This document shows, piece by piece, positions 1-9,499 of a DNA stretch of 64,000 nucleotides (positions within the stretch are counted from its first letter, which is position 1; each line of letters starts with the position of its first letter). A program made the translations under genes and the position numbers. The notes under the pieces are model-generated. The model saw only the letters and a list, made by a program, of their open reading frames with translations. It was not told the DNA's origin and searched no databases. Origin of the DNA: Stratiolaelaps scimitus (taxonomy: Eukaryota; Arthropoda; Arachnida; Mesostigmata; Laelapidae); assembly GCA_019614645.1 (NCBI GenBank), contig JABWDB010000001.1:9593501-9657500 (forward strand), given 5' to 3'.

Positions 1-314
1 ACACTGGCACTTAGATGCTATTAGATGCTATTCCCCAAAGATCAACGGATTCCAGACTTTTGGTGTTTTTTGTGCAAGTCCTTTGGTGTCATCACATCTC
101 AACGAGGCAGGTCTCTCTAGAGCACGACACTTCCGTCACGTTGCTCAGTGGTTCACATCAGATGACAATCTGCCTAGGGTTCTTTCATGACGGATCGGGA
201 AATCCTACAGCCCCCTGGCGTGACGTGTACTCGTTTTTGAATGCGACTATGAGATACGGGGGAACCGTTCATTTCAGAAAGCAAATATACAGCAATATCG
301 CTGAACGAAAATAG

Positions 315-932
315 CTATAGGTTTCCTCGTCACTATTATTTTAATAATAATAATAGATATAATATATTTATATAATCATTTATATAATCCGCCATAAATG
401 TTTACAAAAAATTCTAAGTGGATTTTCTCATTATATATTTCTAAGCGAGTCAACCTAGATGTGAGCAACACCTTATCCCTTGAAGGAACGAATATCGTCG
501 ATCCATCTAGCAGGTGCTATGCCGATAGCGCACGATCGTGGACTTGGCGTTGAGTTTGTCTTCTACTCGACCTATGCCATGCGTTGCTAATAGAAGAGTT
601 TCGCTCATTCGAGTGAGGTCTGCTCTAGGGTGACTCGCTATTTAGAACAAATGAACTCAGTAAATCCGACCTTCATCCGGACTGAGTATAATCGACGGCT
701 ATAGAGTCTGATAGACTGCGTCTGCTGGGCACGATTGTCGCCCATAAGCGCGTGTTCATTGCTTGTGCGGCGAGCTTGTGGTGCTTACAATCCCGGTGCG
801 TTTACTCCGCCCGCGAACGTGAGCTATTCAAGGGAAACACACTGCTGTGATATCTAGCCGTATACGAGCGAAGAGGACTGTATATGTGTGAGGGGCTGCA
901 CCAAAACACGCTGACAAAAACTGTGTCAAATA
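315..932. other. No gene seen; AT-rich then unique sequence
   Basis: The first part (about 325-400) is a run of AATAAT and TATAATAT words. The rest looks unique and has stops in every frame. I see no repeat, RNA gene or promoter motif. A 99-codon plus-strand frame at 15-314 precedes it, but it has no start context, splice site or recognisable domain, so I do not call it a gene. Confidence 0.5.
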
Positions 933-1642
933 TTGGTGTCTGCACTTATCTTCGATTCTGCTACAACCTATTATACATGTGAACGTTATATATTTTCATT
1001 GTTTTTTGATACCGTCCCAACTTATCTGTCGAAAGCGATTCGGTACTTACCAACTCCACATGCGAGCAAGTGCAGTTTTCATCGGAATTTTTCAATGGGC
1101 GCGTTCTCTTGCCCTTTGTCATTTTGTTCCTTCCTTCTATTTTTTTCTACGTCCTTGCCGTTCCTACGGTGGCTATGGACGCTCGAGGTCGAGACCGAGA
1201 CTATCGGGGGCCGAGGCAATTCGCATGGTCAACTGTCAACATCGACTGTTGCTTCCTGTCACCGCTTCGTACCGGGACAGTTGAAGTCGTTGGAGCAGCC
1301 ACCATGGGGTCGTGGGGTCGTCGTGTCGACATCCGCGCGACACCAGACGAGCGAGTCAACCCACCACCCAAGCAGGCAACTGACGAAGCCGTCTTCCTTC
1401 CAGGTCGCTCTCTCTATCCTCCCTCGTTTCCCCAGTGTCTCCTATGACAAGACAATCGATGCTGACAGGAAAATAGACCGTGGTTGACAGGACGTCCTGG
1501 CGGCACGCTAAACAAAATAGCCAGTTCGGCGGCGGCTTTCGCGCCGACGCCTTATCCCTCTTCCGCCAAAGTCGAGTCGACTCACCTATTACTTTGGCGG
1601 CGACAGCAGCTGCAGCAGCAGCAGAGCTACTATTAAGTAAAC

Positions 1643-1800
1643 TAAATTTTCCAGCCAGACTCTCAGCCAACATTTAACGTCCACGGCACTGCTTTTGGTA
1701 TTATTTCATGAGACGGACCCCTTAAATGCAAATGTGCAATGGTGGGGATCAAACGATTGCGGGGGCGCACACGAATGCACCATGAAACCGAGCTCGACTA
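1643..1800 (+). repeat. Dispersed repeat R1, copy 1 (head and tail)
   Basis: A segment starting TAAATTTTCC matches 41953-42056 base for base over most of its first 100 positions, sharing CTCAGCCAACA, TTAACGT, CACGG, ACTGCTTT, TTCAT and AGACGGACCCC. Its last 37 bases (GGCGCACACGAATGCAC to GCTCGACTA) match 28037-28073. This copy therefore joins a head module and a tail module, each of which occurs again in the window. All copies face the same way. No coding capacity is visible. A non-autonomous interspersed element of about 160 bp is the simplest reading; the class is unknown. Confidence 0.7.
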
Positions 1801-1982
1801 CTCATACTATCACTACTAGTACCACGTATAGCAAAAAAGGGCAAGGCGACCAGCAAGCAGCTTCGTAACAGCCGGCCAGTGCCATCCACCAATGTGCCAG
1901 CGAAGGTTGCACTTCGTTTTGGGACGCCTTGTCTAGCCTAGCCTAACACTCAACACTGCCTCGCGTAACCCACCGAAAACAG

Positions 1983-2012
1983 TATAAAAGAACACGTAGC
2001 ACTCAGCTCTCG
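1983..2012 (+). promoter_or_regulatory. TATA-type core promoter candidate
   Basis: TATAAAAG at 1983-1990 is followed about 20 bases later by an ACTCAGCT initiator-like word, and then by a GC-rich, CT-tract-bearing segment (2000-3300) of the kind found in arthropod 5-prime leaders. The spacing is slightly short for a textbook TATA-to-initiator distance. This is a motif match only, with no evidence of transcription. Confidence 0.25.
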
Positions 2013-2147
2013 CGCCTCCTTCTTCGAGGCGTCGGATGGCAAACGTGTAGAGGACGCACGCACAGACGCTGCCTCCTCCGATACTTTCTCTATTGGCTGC
2101 TTGCTTCTCACCCTTGGCCCTTTCCAGTTCAGACACACCTGCACCCC

Positions 2148-2909
2148 TTGACGAGGCTGCGGCTGTGTCTACCGTTTCAGCGGTCGACGCAGCGCGACCG
2201 GTGGTCCGGTGCTACGGCGGGATCGTTGATCCAAAACGATACACGGCTCCTCTCTCTCTCTCTCTCTCTCTGTTACGCTCGCTCTTTTGCCCTCTTCCTG
2301 TCCGCCCCCGCTCCTATTACTGCTGGTCTACGGCCCCGTGCCGCTGGTCTACCCTCGCACGGCGGACTGGCACCGTGTATTTCGCAGATGTCGAACCACA
2401 CCGACCCAGCTAGCGACGCTCACCACATATCCACACCATCTTTTCCTCGGGGCGCCAGCCACCTTGCCTTGCTGTTAACGCCGTATGGCAGCGTTGACCG
2501 CTGTTCGATTCAGAGCGACAACAGTGGGACATATCTGGATCGTGGAAGAAGCATGCCTCGTGTTCTTATGGTAGCTGGTCCACCCCGTTGGCCGACTGAG
2601 AGAGACTCACAGTTTTCCCGCCCTCGCTGGCCCGAGAGCACGAACCGATACGTAAGCACCACCACCACCATCAACATTACCACTACCATCGGCAGTAACA
2701 GCAGCCGCCGCAGCAGCAGAACTCCTCGCAGAAGGCGGTGGTCTGCACCGCAGTATAGACCCTGGGCCACTCCACTGTTTGGGTTTCCGCCCCTGGGACA
2801 GAAGGGAAGATGTGGAACTCTGCGGCTACCGCTGCCGCCATCGAAAGAGAGAATTATTTGTCCGTTGCGCGTGAGCCACGCCAGCAGACAGGCGCGGCAA
2901 CAGCGCTAG
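2148..2909 (+). CDS. Longest open frame in the window (253 codons), unrecognised
   Basis: This is the largest uninterrupted frame here, lying downstream of the TATA-like box at 1983. The product is rich in Ser, Arg, Pro and Thr, with low-complexity parts: a Ser-Leu run encoded by (CT)n at 2250-2271, a Thr run near residue 165 and an Arg-Ser stretch near 185. It shows no signal peptide, membrane segment or known motif. GC-rich DNA has few stop codons, so length alone is weak evidence. The first codon is not ATG. A leader exon with incidental open frames is at least as likely as a real protein. Confidence 0.12.
   Translation: MTRLRLCLPFQRSTQRDRWSGATAGSLIQNDTRLLSLSLSLCYARSFALFLSAPAPITAGLRPRAAGLPSHGGLAPCISQMSNHTDPASDAHHISTPSFPRGASHLALLLTPYGSVDRCSIQSDNSGTYLDRGRSMPRVLMVAGPPRWPTERDSQFSRPRWPESTNRYVSTTTTINITTTIGSNSSRRSSRTPRRRRWSAPQYRPWATPLFGFPPLGQKGRCGTLRLPLPPSKERIICPLRVSHASRQARQQR
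2250..2271. repeat. (CT)n microsatellite
   Basis: A perfect CT dinucleotide run lies in the GC-rich island downstream of the TATA-like box. CT/GA tracts near arthropod promoters can bind GAGA-type factors; that role is inference here. Confidence 0.9.
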
Positions 2910-3119
2910 AAGAGGGAGCATCGACATCACAGCAGTCGCTATCAGTGCTGCGTCGTTCTCGTCGTCTTCAACGTCGTCGTCGTCTTCGCCGTTGGGAAAA
3001 AGTGCTTCCGAAGTGGATAGTTGCGCCGCTGGATGCAGCTGGTTGGGGGTCTTTTTCTCGGGGAGCCGCTGCTAAGGCAGTAAGGCGCAGCCAGCGGGGC
3101 AGAGCTGAGAACGCTGAAC

Positions 3120-3611
3120 GTGAGAAGGGAAAAATCTCGGGTAGTGTCGGGCGGCTCGTGTAGTGCAGGACGCCTGAAGAGAAGCTTGGCATCGGCGGCC
3201 GGCAGCACCAGCAGCAGCAGCAGCAAAGGAAAGCATCTTTCCGTTTCGTTTGAAGAAGCGGCTGTGATAAAGGGACGAGAGAACAAAGTGAGGGTGAGGG
3301 TGAGCCAGCTCCACGCTTCGTATAGATTTCGCGCGAGCTCAACAGGACGGCTGACCGGGCTCACAGCACCAAGGGAAGTCGAACTGAAGAAACGAGAGAC
3401 CCCTTTTGACCAGAGCGCAGTGACGGACGACACCCCCTACTCCTACTGCGGTCCACTACCGCCTGAGCCCAAGACTTCGTCCCGGCAAAATACTATCCGA
3501 CTCCTGTTAGCACTTTGCTTCACCACCGTGCTTGCCATATGTTATACCTTGGTTTTTCGTCGGTTCATTTTTCTTTCTTATTTTTGCTTTGACTGGCACT
3601 GGTGGCAGTAG
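3120..3611 (+). CDS. Candidate C-terminally anchored membrane protein or last exon
   Basis: The frame is open from the stop at 3081-3083 to TAG at 3609-3611, and has no ATG near its start. It would therefore be a terminal exon rather than a whole gene. The product has a Ser-rich N-terminal half (a run encoded by AGC repeats near 3210), a middle part ending in DTPYSYCGPLPPEPKT, and then a strongly hydrophobic segment (IRLLLALCFTTVLAICYTLVF) close to the C terminus, as in a single-pass or tail-anchored protein. Third codon positions are G/C-rich through about 3400-3480. AATAAA lies 132 bases after the stop. A pyrimidine-AG at 3413 and a GTGAGG at 3291 are possible internal splice sites, so the exact exon is unclear. 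I recognise no family. Confidence 0.25.
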   Translation: MRREKSRVVSGGSCSAGRLKRSLASAAGSTSSSSSKGKHLSVSFEEAAVIKGRENKVRVRVSQLHASYRFRASSTGRLTGLTAPREVELKKRETPFDQSAVTDDTPYSYCGPLPPEPKTSSRQNTIRLLLALCFTTVLAICYTLVFRRFIFLSYFCFDWHWWQ

Positions 3612-3742
3612 CGACTATTGGCTTTGTACAATACTTGCAAACCATGATTAGAAAAGGCCAACGTCGGCCACCGAACTGATGTGAACACCTATGCCATGTG
3701 ACATATAAGATAGCTTAAGCATTGTAAAATTGCAGCTCCTTC

Positions 3743-3764
3743 AATAAACCTTTACCTTTACCTT
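3743..3764 (+). terminator. Poly(A)-type signal followed by CTTTAC repeats
   Basis: CAATAAA is immediately followed by about three units of CCTTTA/CTTTAC. It sits 132 bases after the stop of the 3120-3611 frame and could mark that transcript's 3-prime end. A short tandem tail after AATAAA is also how some non-LTR retroposon copies end, so a relic retroposon terminus is the alternative. Confidence 0.35.
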
Positions 3765-3772
3765 GGCACTAT

Positions 3773-3926
3773 ATGTTTGCTCATCAAGAAGACTTTATAG
3801 ATAAGCTGGTGAAGAAACTCAGGCCTCAGACCCATCCTGAATTTCCAAATGTTCCTCGTGGACTTGTTGTGACGTACGAGTACGAGGCGTGGCTTCATAT
3901 GTTCTCTATATCTATAGGCCCACCAG
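3773..3926 (+). CDS. Candidate 51-codon exon with ATG and splice donor
   Basis: The frame runs from ATG at 3773 through residues such as HQEDFIDKLVKKLRPQ and VTYEYEAWLHMF, up to CCACCAG joined to GTAAAT at 3926/3927, a good donor match. The charged and aromatic residue mix looks protein-like, and the exon would end in phase 1. Without splicing the frame stops at 4012. It has no domain I know. The (CCTTTA) poly(A)-type segment just upstream would place a transcript end immediately before this start, which argues for a separate unit or for chance. The antisense frame at 3758-4006 is a shadow of similar length. Confidence 0.22.
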
Positions 3927-4114
3927 GTAAATCGATAACTAGGAAGCAATGCAGATATAATGTACCGATAAACGCCACGAATAGCATGCAGCGAGAGTAT
4001 GAGCACACCTGAATAAATAATGGGCTCACGTAAAATAATAAAGTATCTCTTCGTTCATTGATTCTAAACGCAACGTCTGTTTCCGCCATCCAAGCATCCA
4101 TAAGCATATCGATG

Positions 4115-4117
<3 letters not shown>

Positions 4118-4150
<33 letters not shown>
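4118..4150. repeat. (TA)n microsatellite
   Basis: An uninterrupted TA run of about 33 bases in unique sequence. Confidence 0.95.
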
Positions 4151-4152
<2 letters not shown>

Positions 4153-4299
4153 GTATGCTGTCACCTAGGTTTATATTATATGCGTAACACTAACAGAAAA
4201 ATCCCCCACACTCGCTGATTCCACGTTCGTCAAGTCCATCAAGGCTACACCAGTCAGTACAGGGCCCATTAGCAGGACTCACTCTGTTCACCGTGTTAC

Positions 4300-5200
4300 T
4301 GTTCTGTCTAGCGCTACGCTACGTAACAGTAAAGTTGCGACCGGGGGCTGGCGGTTTGATATCCGTGGCTTGCCTCGTTTGTTTGTTCGCTGGTTCCTTG
4401 GTCGGGCGATTGCTTCGTTCATGGTTGGTTGGGGTGGTCGCCTAACCGGCGTCCCGTTCAATCGCTGATGACCTCTTCTGACCTGCGTTTCGTCGCAATG
4501 GCTCGAGAGGTCGGAGGGACGAACACACCGAACGACGGTTCGGACGAACCGACGGACGGTACGCAGTACGCCACCACCTACGGCCACAACCTCATGGCAC
4601 TGACGCCGGCAGTCAGCCTCATAGCGGCAGCTAGATGGCCATGACCGCCAGCCATCGTGAGTCGCTAATTAGTCGCAATTACTGCCGATCGCTCCTGTCC
4701 TCCTAGGCGTTCCGCTACGTTCCATCCTCAGGCTGGCAAGCCGGTAGGCAGGCAGGCAGCTCGCAGGGAGTCCGTGTGCACGCAGTCGCGCTCACACTGA
4801 CCCCCCCCTAGATGGAGTCTGAGTGAGGCAAAGGTGGGCGACAGGCAAGGTGGGGTTCGGGGGTGCGCACCTCCAGTGCCCCGTCCCCAATAACTACCCC
4901 CTTCATCCAATGCTACTACTTCGTTCCTTTGCTACCTACCTAGCTAGCAAGATGATTGCCTGACTGCCTGACTACTCAGCCAATCTGTGAGGACTCGCTT
5001 CGTCGGACGCAGCCGGCGATTCTCGTATGCTCATGTATCGGAGTAAAGTCATGCAATGACGGTGATGGTGATGGTAACAGCGTCTGAACACGGTGTGTCC
5101 GTGGCAGTCCACCGCCCATAACCAAGAGAGCACGAGGCCAGAGACCGTCGTCACCACCAGACAGCAGGCTTGCTAACTGAGCAAAAAACATTTACGTTAT
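4300..5200. other. GC-moderate stretch, no supported gene
   Basis: This stretch holds Arg/Gly/Thr-coding triplet mixtures on both strands, a (GGCA)n run at about 4746-4759 and a C8 run near 4800. Short frames overlap on both strands with no start or splice support. A possible promoter or leader island, but no motif decides it. Confidence 0.4.
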
Positions 5201-5373
5201 TTTCTGCTCTCTCGTAGTCATTCCCTACTGTGTATGCGGGCCAGCAGACGAATGTTGCTGCTAAACCCATCATGTTTTGCCCAAATGGCCAAAATCGAGT
5301 GACGAAGACTCAACTCGCGCGGGCCGTCGCATTGCTCTTGATGTCCTCGTTTTATGGGTTGAAGGACTATTGC

Positions 5374-5377
<4 letters not shown>

Positions 5378-5409
<32 letters not shown>
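5378..5409. repeat. (TA)n microsatellite
   Basis: A TA run of about 32 bases. It happens to keep a plus-strand frame open (Tyr-Ile repeats), which explains a spurious 102-codon frame there. Confidence 0.95.
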
Positions 5410-5410
<1 letters not shown>

Positions 5411-6294
5411 CTAGGAAGTGTCAAACAGAGTTTGTAATTGACCTTTACAGTGTCAAGAACGCACTTCAAGCGAGCTCACCGAAAATCCCCAGCGAGTACC
5501 AAGCGATATGCCCGACGTCACACGAAGAAATATTTTAAGCGTACGGTGTGCTAAACGTAAATTTCATCAGTGTGCGCATATTTTCTATTACCGTAGTTGT
5601 ACGAGATATAATAGTTGTACTCAAACATTGTAGTGTTTATAAGCAACAAATATAAAATGCGGTGTGACATGGCTTCCGATAAAGTTCTCCAATCGCATAT
5701 TTAAATACAGATACTATATATATATATATATTGATTCTGCGCTAAATCAATCCATCGAACTCACCCTGCACGCATCCGCTCGTATATACATATATTCCAC
5801 GCATAAACTACGCTGAATATATCACATCCCAAGGAGACCGGCCTGTTTATCTTCATAGCATGGAGAATGCTTGCATATGCAAGGTGAATGAAACACTTCG
5901 ACAGCTTATTTTGTTTTTACACTGAAACGAACTGCGAGTGCATTGCCTTTGACAGAATCATATAGTAGCTGTACGAAGTAGAGCAACAACGCCGAGAGCA
6001 CGACCCACCGTGAGAGCCTGCATGTTGCCACTGTAAATAACTCGAGTGGATTGTAGGAATAAACAAGCCTCTGTGATGTAGCCTCTGTATTCACACGTTG
6101 TAGTCGTAGTCGTCTAGTAGCGGCGTTGTTGCAAGCGTATGCTGTAAAGCCAAATTCCCAATGTAGCTACCTAGCTATTGTAACAGGCTTGTATGGCAGG
6201 ATCTGGCAAAGAGTTACTACCTACAATCGGCTGTCTACTCTGGTGGCAAACTACTGCTGGATTGGCAGCCTCGGCCTCGTAGCCAGCGCATCAG

Positions 6295-6401
6295 GCGGCG
6301 GGCATTGTCGTCGAGTTATCCCAACTTTGATCCCACGCTTACCTCAACACCCGCCTATCCATTTCCGCCTTTGGATCCCCGGTTCTATACGGCACCAGCA
6401 G
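6295..6401 (+). CDS. Possible internal exon, 107 nt
   Basis: After a CATCAG acceptor-like word at 6289-6294, the plus-strand frame reads ALSSSYPNFDPTL, then STPAYPFPPLDPRFYTAPAG, up to CAGCAG/GTGGTT at 6401/6402. The Pro-, Tyr- and Phe-rich text resembles the linker regions of transcription factors. The same frame hits TAG at 6422. The donor (GTGGTT) is weak and the acceptor lacks a strong pyrimidine tract. A different plus-strand frame is open for 155 codons across the same DNA, so this is one of two competing readings. Confidence 0.13.
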
Positions 6402-6487
6402 GTGGTTCCAGTGGCCGGCTATAGCCAACCTCCGATTGTCTGGTCTATTCCGCGCGATCTTCCCCTCAAGCCGTCCGCACGAACATA

Positions 6488-7137
6488 TCAGCGGAGGATA
6501 GCGTACCGCGAAGATCGCACGCCGACGAAGGTCTGCTTAGCCATCGCCGCCATTCGCCCTATAGAACGAGAACAGGTGCTAACGCACAGGTAGAATATGA
6601 GCACTGGTGATGGTGTTACGTGCGAGCAGCAAACTTTCAACGGGTCCAACAATGCCGCTTGTGCCATCAACGATGGCAGCATTCGCAGATCCACAGCAGA
6701 TCCAACCACGACATAGGTAGCGCTAGGCCTGCTGCCTGAGCGATACAGGCGGACGTGGTTGTAGTACAATAGCCAAGTATGGGAATGCTGGCATTACAAC
6801 TCGCTGACCAGCAGGCGAAGCCGCTTCTGCTTGCATGTAACGCAACGGCCAGCTGCTTTCGTAAGATCTTGCGCGAGACGGGAGTGAATGACGAAATAGC
6901 GTCTTGCCAGACTCGATGGAGGTGGTTAATACCGTGGGGATAAGGCCCGCTGAAATCCGGCTCGGTGGGCCCCGGATGGACGTGAACAACTCCAAAAAAC
7001 GTACGCTTTCCGACCTGCCTGATACGTAAAGCGGTAACCTGTGAGTCAAGCATGCCACCCGTTGGCCAGCCCCCGTGATGCCCAGAACACCGACAGAAGA
7101 CGTAGACTAGAATGCTAGCTCGAACGGATGGTTGCAT
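6488..7137 (-). CDS. Two overlapping minus-strand frames, possible frameshifted gene
   Basis: A 156-codon minus-strand frame with a true ATG (7137 down to 6667) is followed, in another frame, by a 93-codon frame (6769 down to 6488). Together they keep one strand open for about 650 bases. The first product has a hydrophobic N terminus, a His/Pro/Gly-rich middle (GVVHVHPGPTEPDFSG), a basic segment (SRKILRKQ) and a Cys/Trp-rich end. No family is recognised. A decayed gene or relic element with one frameshift would look like this, and so would chance in moderately GC-rich DNA. Confidence 0.2.
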
Positions 7138-7139
7138 CG

Positions 7140-8640
7140 ATGGACGCCTTGACTCTTGCGGACGGCAAGCACAGACGGCTGGCTGAGAGAGGAACAGAGC
7201 GACTAGCGAGCTAATGGCAGACGCGGGGGCTTCTTCCTGTTTCTGCGGGGAAGGTTTACGCAGAAACAGTTGTGCTCGGAAACGTCGACCTCAAAAAGGT
7301 CAATTTTCAAATAAAAACTTATGGAAATGATAGTACAATGTGACGTGAACTGCAGGCGTACGAACGAAACATATCTACAAATATAAATGTGAGCGAACAC
7401 ATGCATCCACTGAGCGCTAAGTCCCTGTCTGTATCCTTGAGAAGCCGCCTTGTCGTGACAGAAGAATAAAGTTATTGTTTCGACAAAAACCGTTATTAGA
7501 GACAGCATTCTTCGACGTTTTCGACCACATTGTCGAGGTCGTTGAGGTGCACCCGCTCATTGGAGACGCATACGTTTGGCCGAGAAATGAAACGATGTCC
7601 GCGAAGCCAGCTAGTGGTTGCTTAGCTGCGACAGAGTGGTGGAAACGATGGCCTTAGATGGCCTTAGGCGGCGCTTGTGACCAACTCAGCGTGCACCAGC
7701 ATTACTCGAGCTAGACACGTATTAGCGTGAGCCTACTCTGCTTGGACTAGCATAGGAATTGCGAATATATTGTCAGACCCTGCGGTTCCCCCTTTGTTCG
7801 ACTAAGTGAGCCATTGGGGTGCGGCTAATTGAAGCTTGCCGAACCTCGAAATGGGCGTCTAGCCTTCGGTAGATTCCCTTCATATAAGTAATAAAGGATA
7901 AATTGATCCTGTCGATAAATGCACGATAGTTACGAGAACGTCGAAGGGGCTGGGGGAGGGCAGACCTCGTGACTAACCCATCATAGCCAATACGCGATGC
8001 TAACAATCATTTCCCCACGGTTATTACCATTGCAAAACCAACCATGTGGCAAGTTGACGTGCTTGCTTAGATTTCACCCCTTTTCGTAATGCGTAAACTT
8101 CGTGCTGTCGATATTGGCCACTGGCGGCATATCATGGTCGTGTGTTGCTAAACGTTAGCGGCACTCGTATAATATGTTTTTGTAATTTCCCTGTTCCCCC
8201 TCATCCGCTGCTGTTCCGAACACAGCGGTGTCGGCTGTTTTTGAGTTTACGGTACGCGGCTCACACTCGCGATTGCTGTAAGCGGTACGTTGTCATCACG
8301 GCTTTGTGGTTCGACAGGCGACCGCGGCGGATTAACAGGTGGCTTTTAATCGATATCCATTGAGAGAAACCATATAATAGCTATTATTATTATTATTATT
8401 GTTGTCGCGCGTGGTCGATTGGACGGCTAAGTCTCCCGGCTGCAAAAAGCGATAGGCAGGTGGTTCGGGCATGACACGTGCCCATTCACCATGAGCGATT
8501 AAATAAAGAAAATAATAAGTAGAAGTACTCTCTTGCTCTCTTCCTCCTTACCCGGTTCTTTCCTTCGAGCGCCAATTCCCAAAACACATATGGTCGGTCT
8601 CAGGTTCCTCAGCGCAGCCAGATGCTGAATCTCTTTTCCC
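7140..8640. other. No gene seen; ordinary unique sequence
   Basis: Base composition is mixed, with short frames under 105 codons on both strands and no splice, start or domain support. A short (ATT)n run lies at 8385-8400. I see no RNA gene or mobile element. Confidence 0.45.
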
Positions 8641-9350
8641 TGTTCAATTTTTGAGGCAAAACGTCTGCTCGTTCATCACGGGTTTACCGGGCCGAAATGC
8701 GGCACTACAGTCACCCCCGGATGCACGGGTACCCGATGTCGCATAGGTATCGAAGAGCGATTCGCGCGCAACGGAATGGATGATCGCCGAATCTAGACCA
8801 ATGCCGTGACCGTCCGTGCGTTCAGCGCCGCTGCGACGTCGTGATCTGCGGCCGCTCGCTCGCGACGGCAACGCTGTGCGGCTGGCGCGAACTGCTGGAG
8901 ATTTACTTGGCAGAACGAGGCCGCCAGCTAGCAGCGGGGAGGTTCGGAACTAATCCCTAAATCCGAAATGTCCACAACGAAAAGCGAAGTGCGGAGCGGA
9001 GCGAGCGCGGCCGGTAAGCGGGAGAAGCCGCACGCACGAGAATCGCGAATGCGAAGAATCGAGCGAGAGCCCAGCCAGCCAGCCATTTGGTCGTACTATT
9101 GCGAGCATAGAGGCCTCGCCCCCATCCGCAGCTGGTGGGGCTACCCTTGAAGGTCCAATACTAGCAGGGAATGAAAAGGGGATGAAACACCGGAAGGGCC
9201 ACCAGAACCTTGACGAGGTGTCCAGAACTCGGCACAAGGGTCTGGTATACTCTCGACGCCGGGAGGACGGGCGGAAACTGTAGAAAATTGCAGTAAACAA
9301 CCAAAGGGAATCGCTTCCGCCGTTTGGGACACCGGTGGCTGTGCTTCAAT
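8640..9350. other. GC-rich island, function unknown
   Basis: GC-rich sequence with many CG dinucleotides and open frames on both strands (for example 8950-9300 minus and 8968-9150 plus). No frame stands out. A CpG-island-like regulatory or leader segment is possible. Confidence 0.35.
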
Positions 9351-9428
9351 GTAACAGTACGCAGGTCATATGTATTTATATATTATGGACAACGAAAGAG
9401 AGAAGAAGAGAGGGAGGTGGAGAGAACG

Positions 9429-9486
9429 AGAGAGAGAGAGAGTTTACTTGTTGAATTTAGAATGACACCGCTGTAACTATATAAAG
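9429..9486 (+). promoter_or_regulatory. GAGA tract plus TATA-like word
   Basis: A (GA)n run at 9429-9441 is followed by TATATAAAGG at about 9477-9486. GAGA tracts upstream of TATA boxes occur at some arthropod promoters. No open frame follows within several hundred bases, so this may be chance. Confidence 0.15.
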
Positions 9487-9499
9487 GCCATATAGCTCA

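Noticed and set aside
5230..5538. Plus frame of 102 codons with Tyr-Ile repeats.
   Set aside because: It is held open by the (TA)n tract at 5378-5409. The same applies to frames at 14391, 25572, 41464, 51482, 51626 and 52604.
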